Assembly: GCA_905214245.1 (NCBI GenBank)
Contig: CAJMLO010000001.1
Span: 1-64,000, forward strand
Direction: 5' to 3'
Length of the DNA stretch: 64,000 bases
Origin: an uncultured bacterium
Lineage (GTDB): Bacteria; Bacillota; Clostridia; TANB77; CAG-508
Positions 63,903-64,000 of the stretch are shown piece after piece. The notes beneath the pieces are model-generated. The model was not told the origin of the DNA. It worked only from the letters and a program-made list of their open reading frames with translations, and searched no databases. Positions within the stretch are counted from its first letter, which is position 1; every line of letters starts with the position of its first letter. The position numbers and the translations under genes are program-made.

Positions 63903-64000
63903 AGCTTTTCTCCTTTTCTAATTCTCTATTATATAGCAAATTATATCATAACAATTTTTTAGATACAACATCAATTTACTGTTTTTCTATTCAATTATAT

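Overview
The window comes from an AT-rich, spore-forming, Gram-positive anaerobe of the Clostridia. The evidence is the sporulation genes (spoVAC-spoVAD-spoVAE, spoIVB, a sleB-type cortex hydrolase, a GH18 cell-wall hydrolase), the Firmicutes-type Asp23/AmaP/DUF2273 set, fhs, cdaA, remA and strong A+T codon bias. I cannot name a species; an uncultured gut-type clostridium is a reasonable guess. Most genes lie on the minus strand in long, tightly spaced runs.

Layout. 0.2-1.9 kb: yqeG, an OapA-like membrane protein, and a ~600-nt gene-free transcribed-looking stretch with its own promoter that I read as a candidate OLE RNA. 2-11 kb: small Cys-rich protein, U32 peptidase-family protein, RNHCP protein, nucleoside kinase, mutS, miaB. 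11-13 kb: dockerin-bearing pilin-like protein, a RelBE-type toxin-antitoxin pair, sleB. 13-23 kb: a housekeeping run (fhs, xseB, xseA, nusB, DUF2273-amaP-asp23, fmt, def, priA). 23-28.5 kb: two small GC-richer genes, then gmk, rpoZ, remA, yicC, rsmE and a transglutaminase-like protein. 28.5-42 kb: spoIVB and a complete Tad/Flp-type pilus locus (cpaB-like, two CpaE-like proteins, cpaF, a double T2SSF protein, about six pilin-like proteins and a large secreted protein). 42-49.8 kb: truA, cdaA, mtaB, groES-groEL with a CIRCE operator, deoD, greA. 50-57 kb: GH18 hydrolase, dodecin, the spoVA operon behind a sigma-G-like promoter, secreted proteins, a HAD nucleotidase. 57-64 kb: infC-rpmI-rplT with a leader and an apparent ATA start for infC, a sortase-type surface protein, rplM-rpsI with a leader, and a DnaB-like helicase protein.

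The most striking observation is a repeated recoding signal. Five conserved genes (U32 peptidase family, priA, spoIVB, cpaF and mtaB) are each split by a +1 frameshift at the same sequence: an in-frame CGG followed by A. In all five, skipping the C restores the frame and yields a GGA glycine at a position where the family has a conserved glycine, and the unshifted frame stops within 2 to 10 codons. Reading all genes by eye, I found no other in-frame CGG in the AT-rich genes except the third-last codon of gmk. In-frame CGG otherwise occurs only in three small, GC-richer genes that look recently acquired. This suggests that CGGA works as a programmed +1 frameshift or four-base glycine codon in this organism. 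It is an inference from sequence alone and needs protein evidence.

Other points of interest are the OLE/OapA candidate, dispersed hairpin repeats (one pair with an inverted loop), a MITE-like inverted-repeat element with a remnant at fmt, and a hairpin that buries the spoIVB ribosome-binding site.
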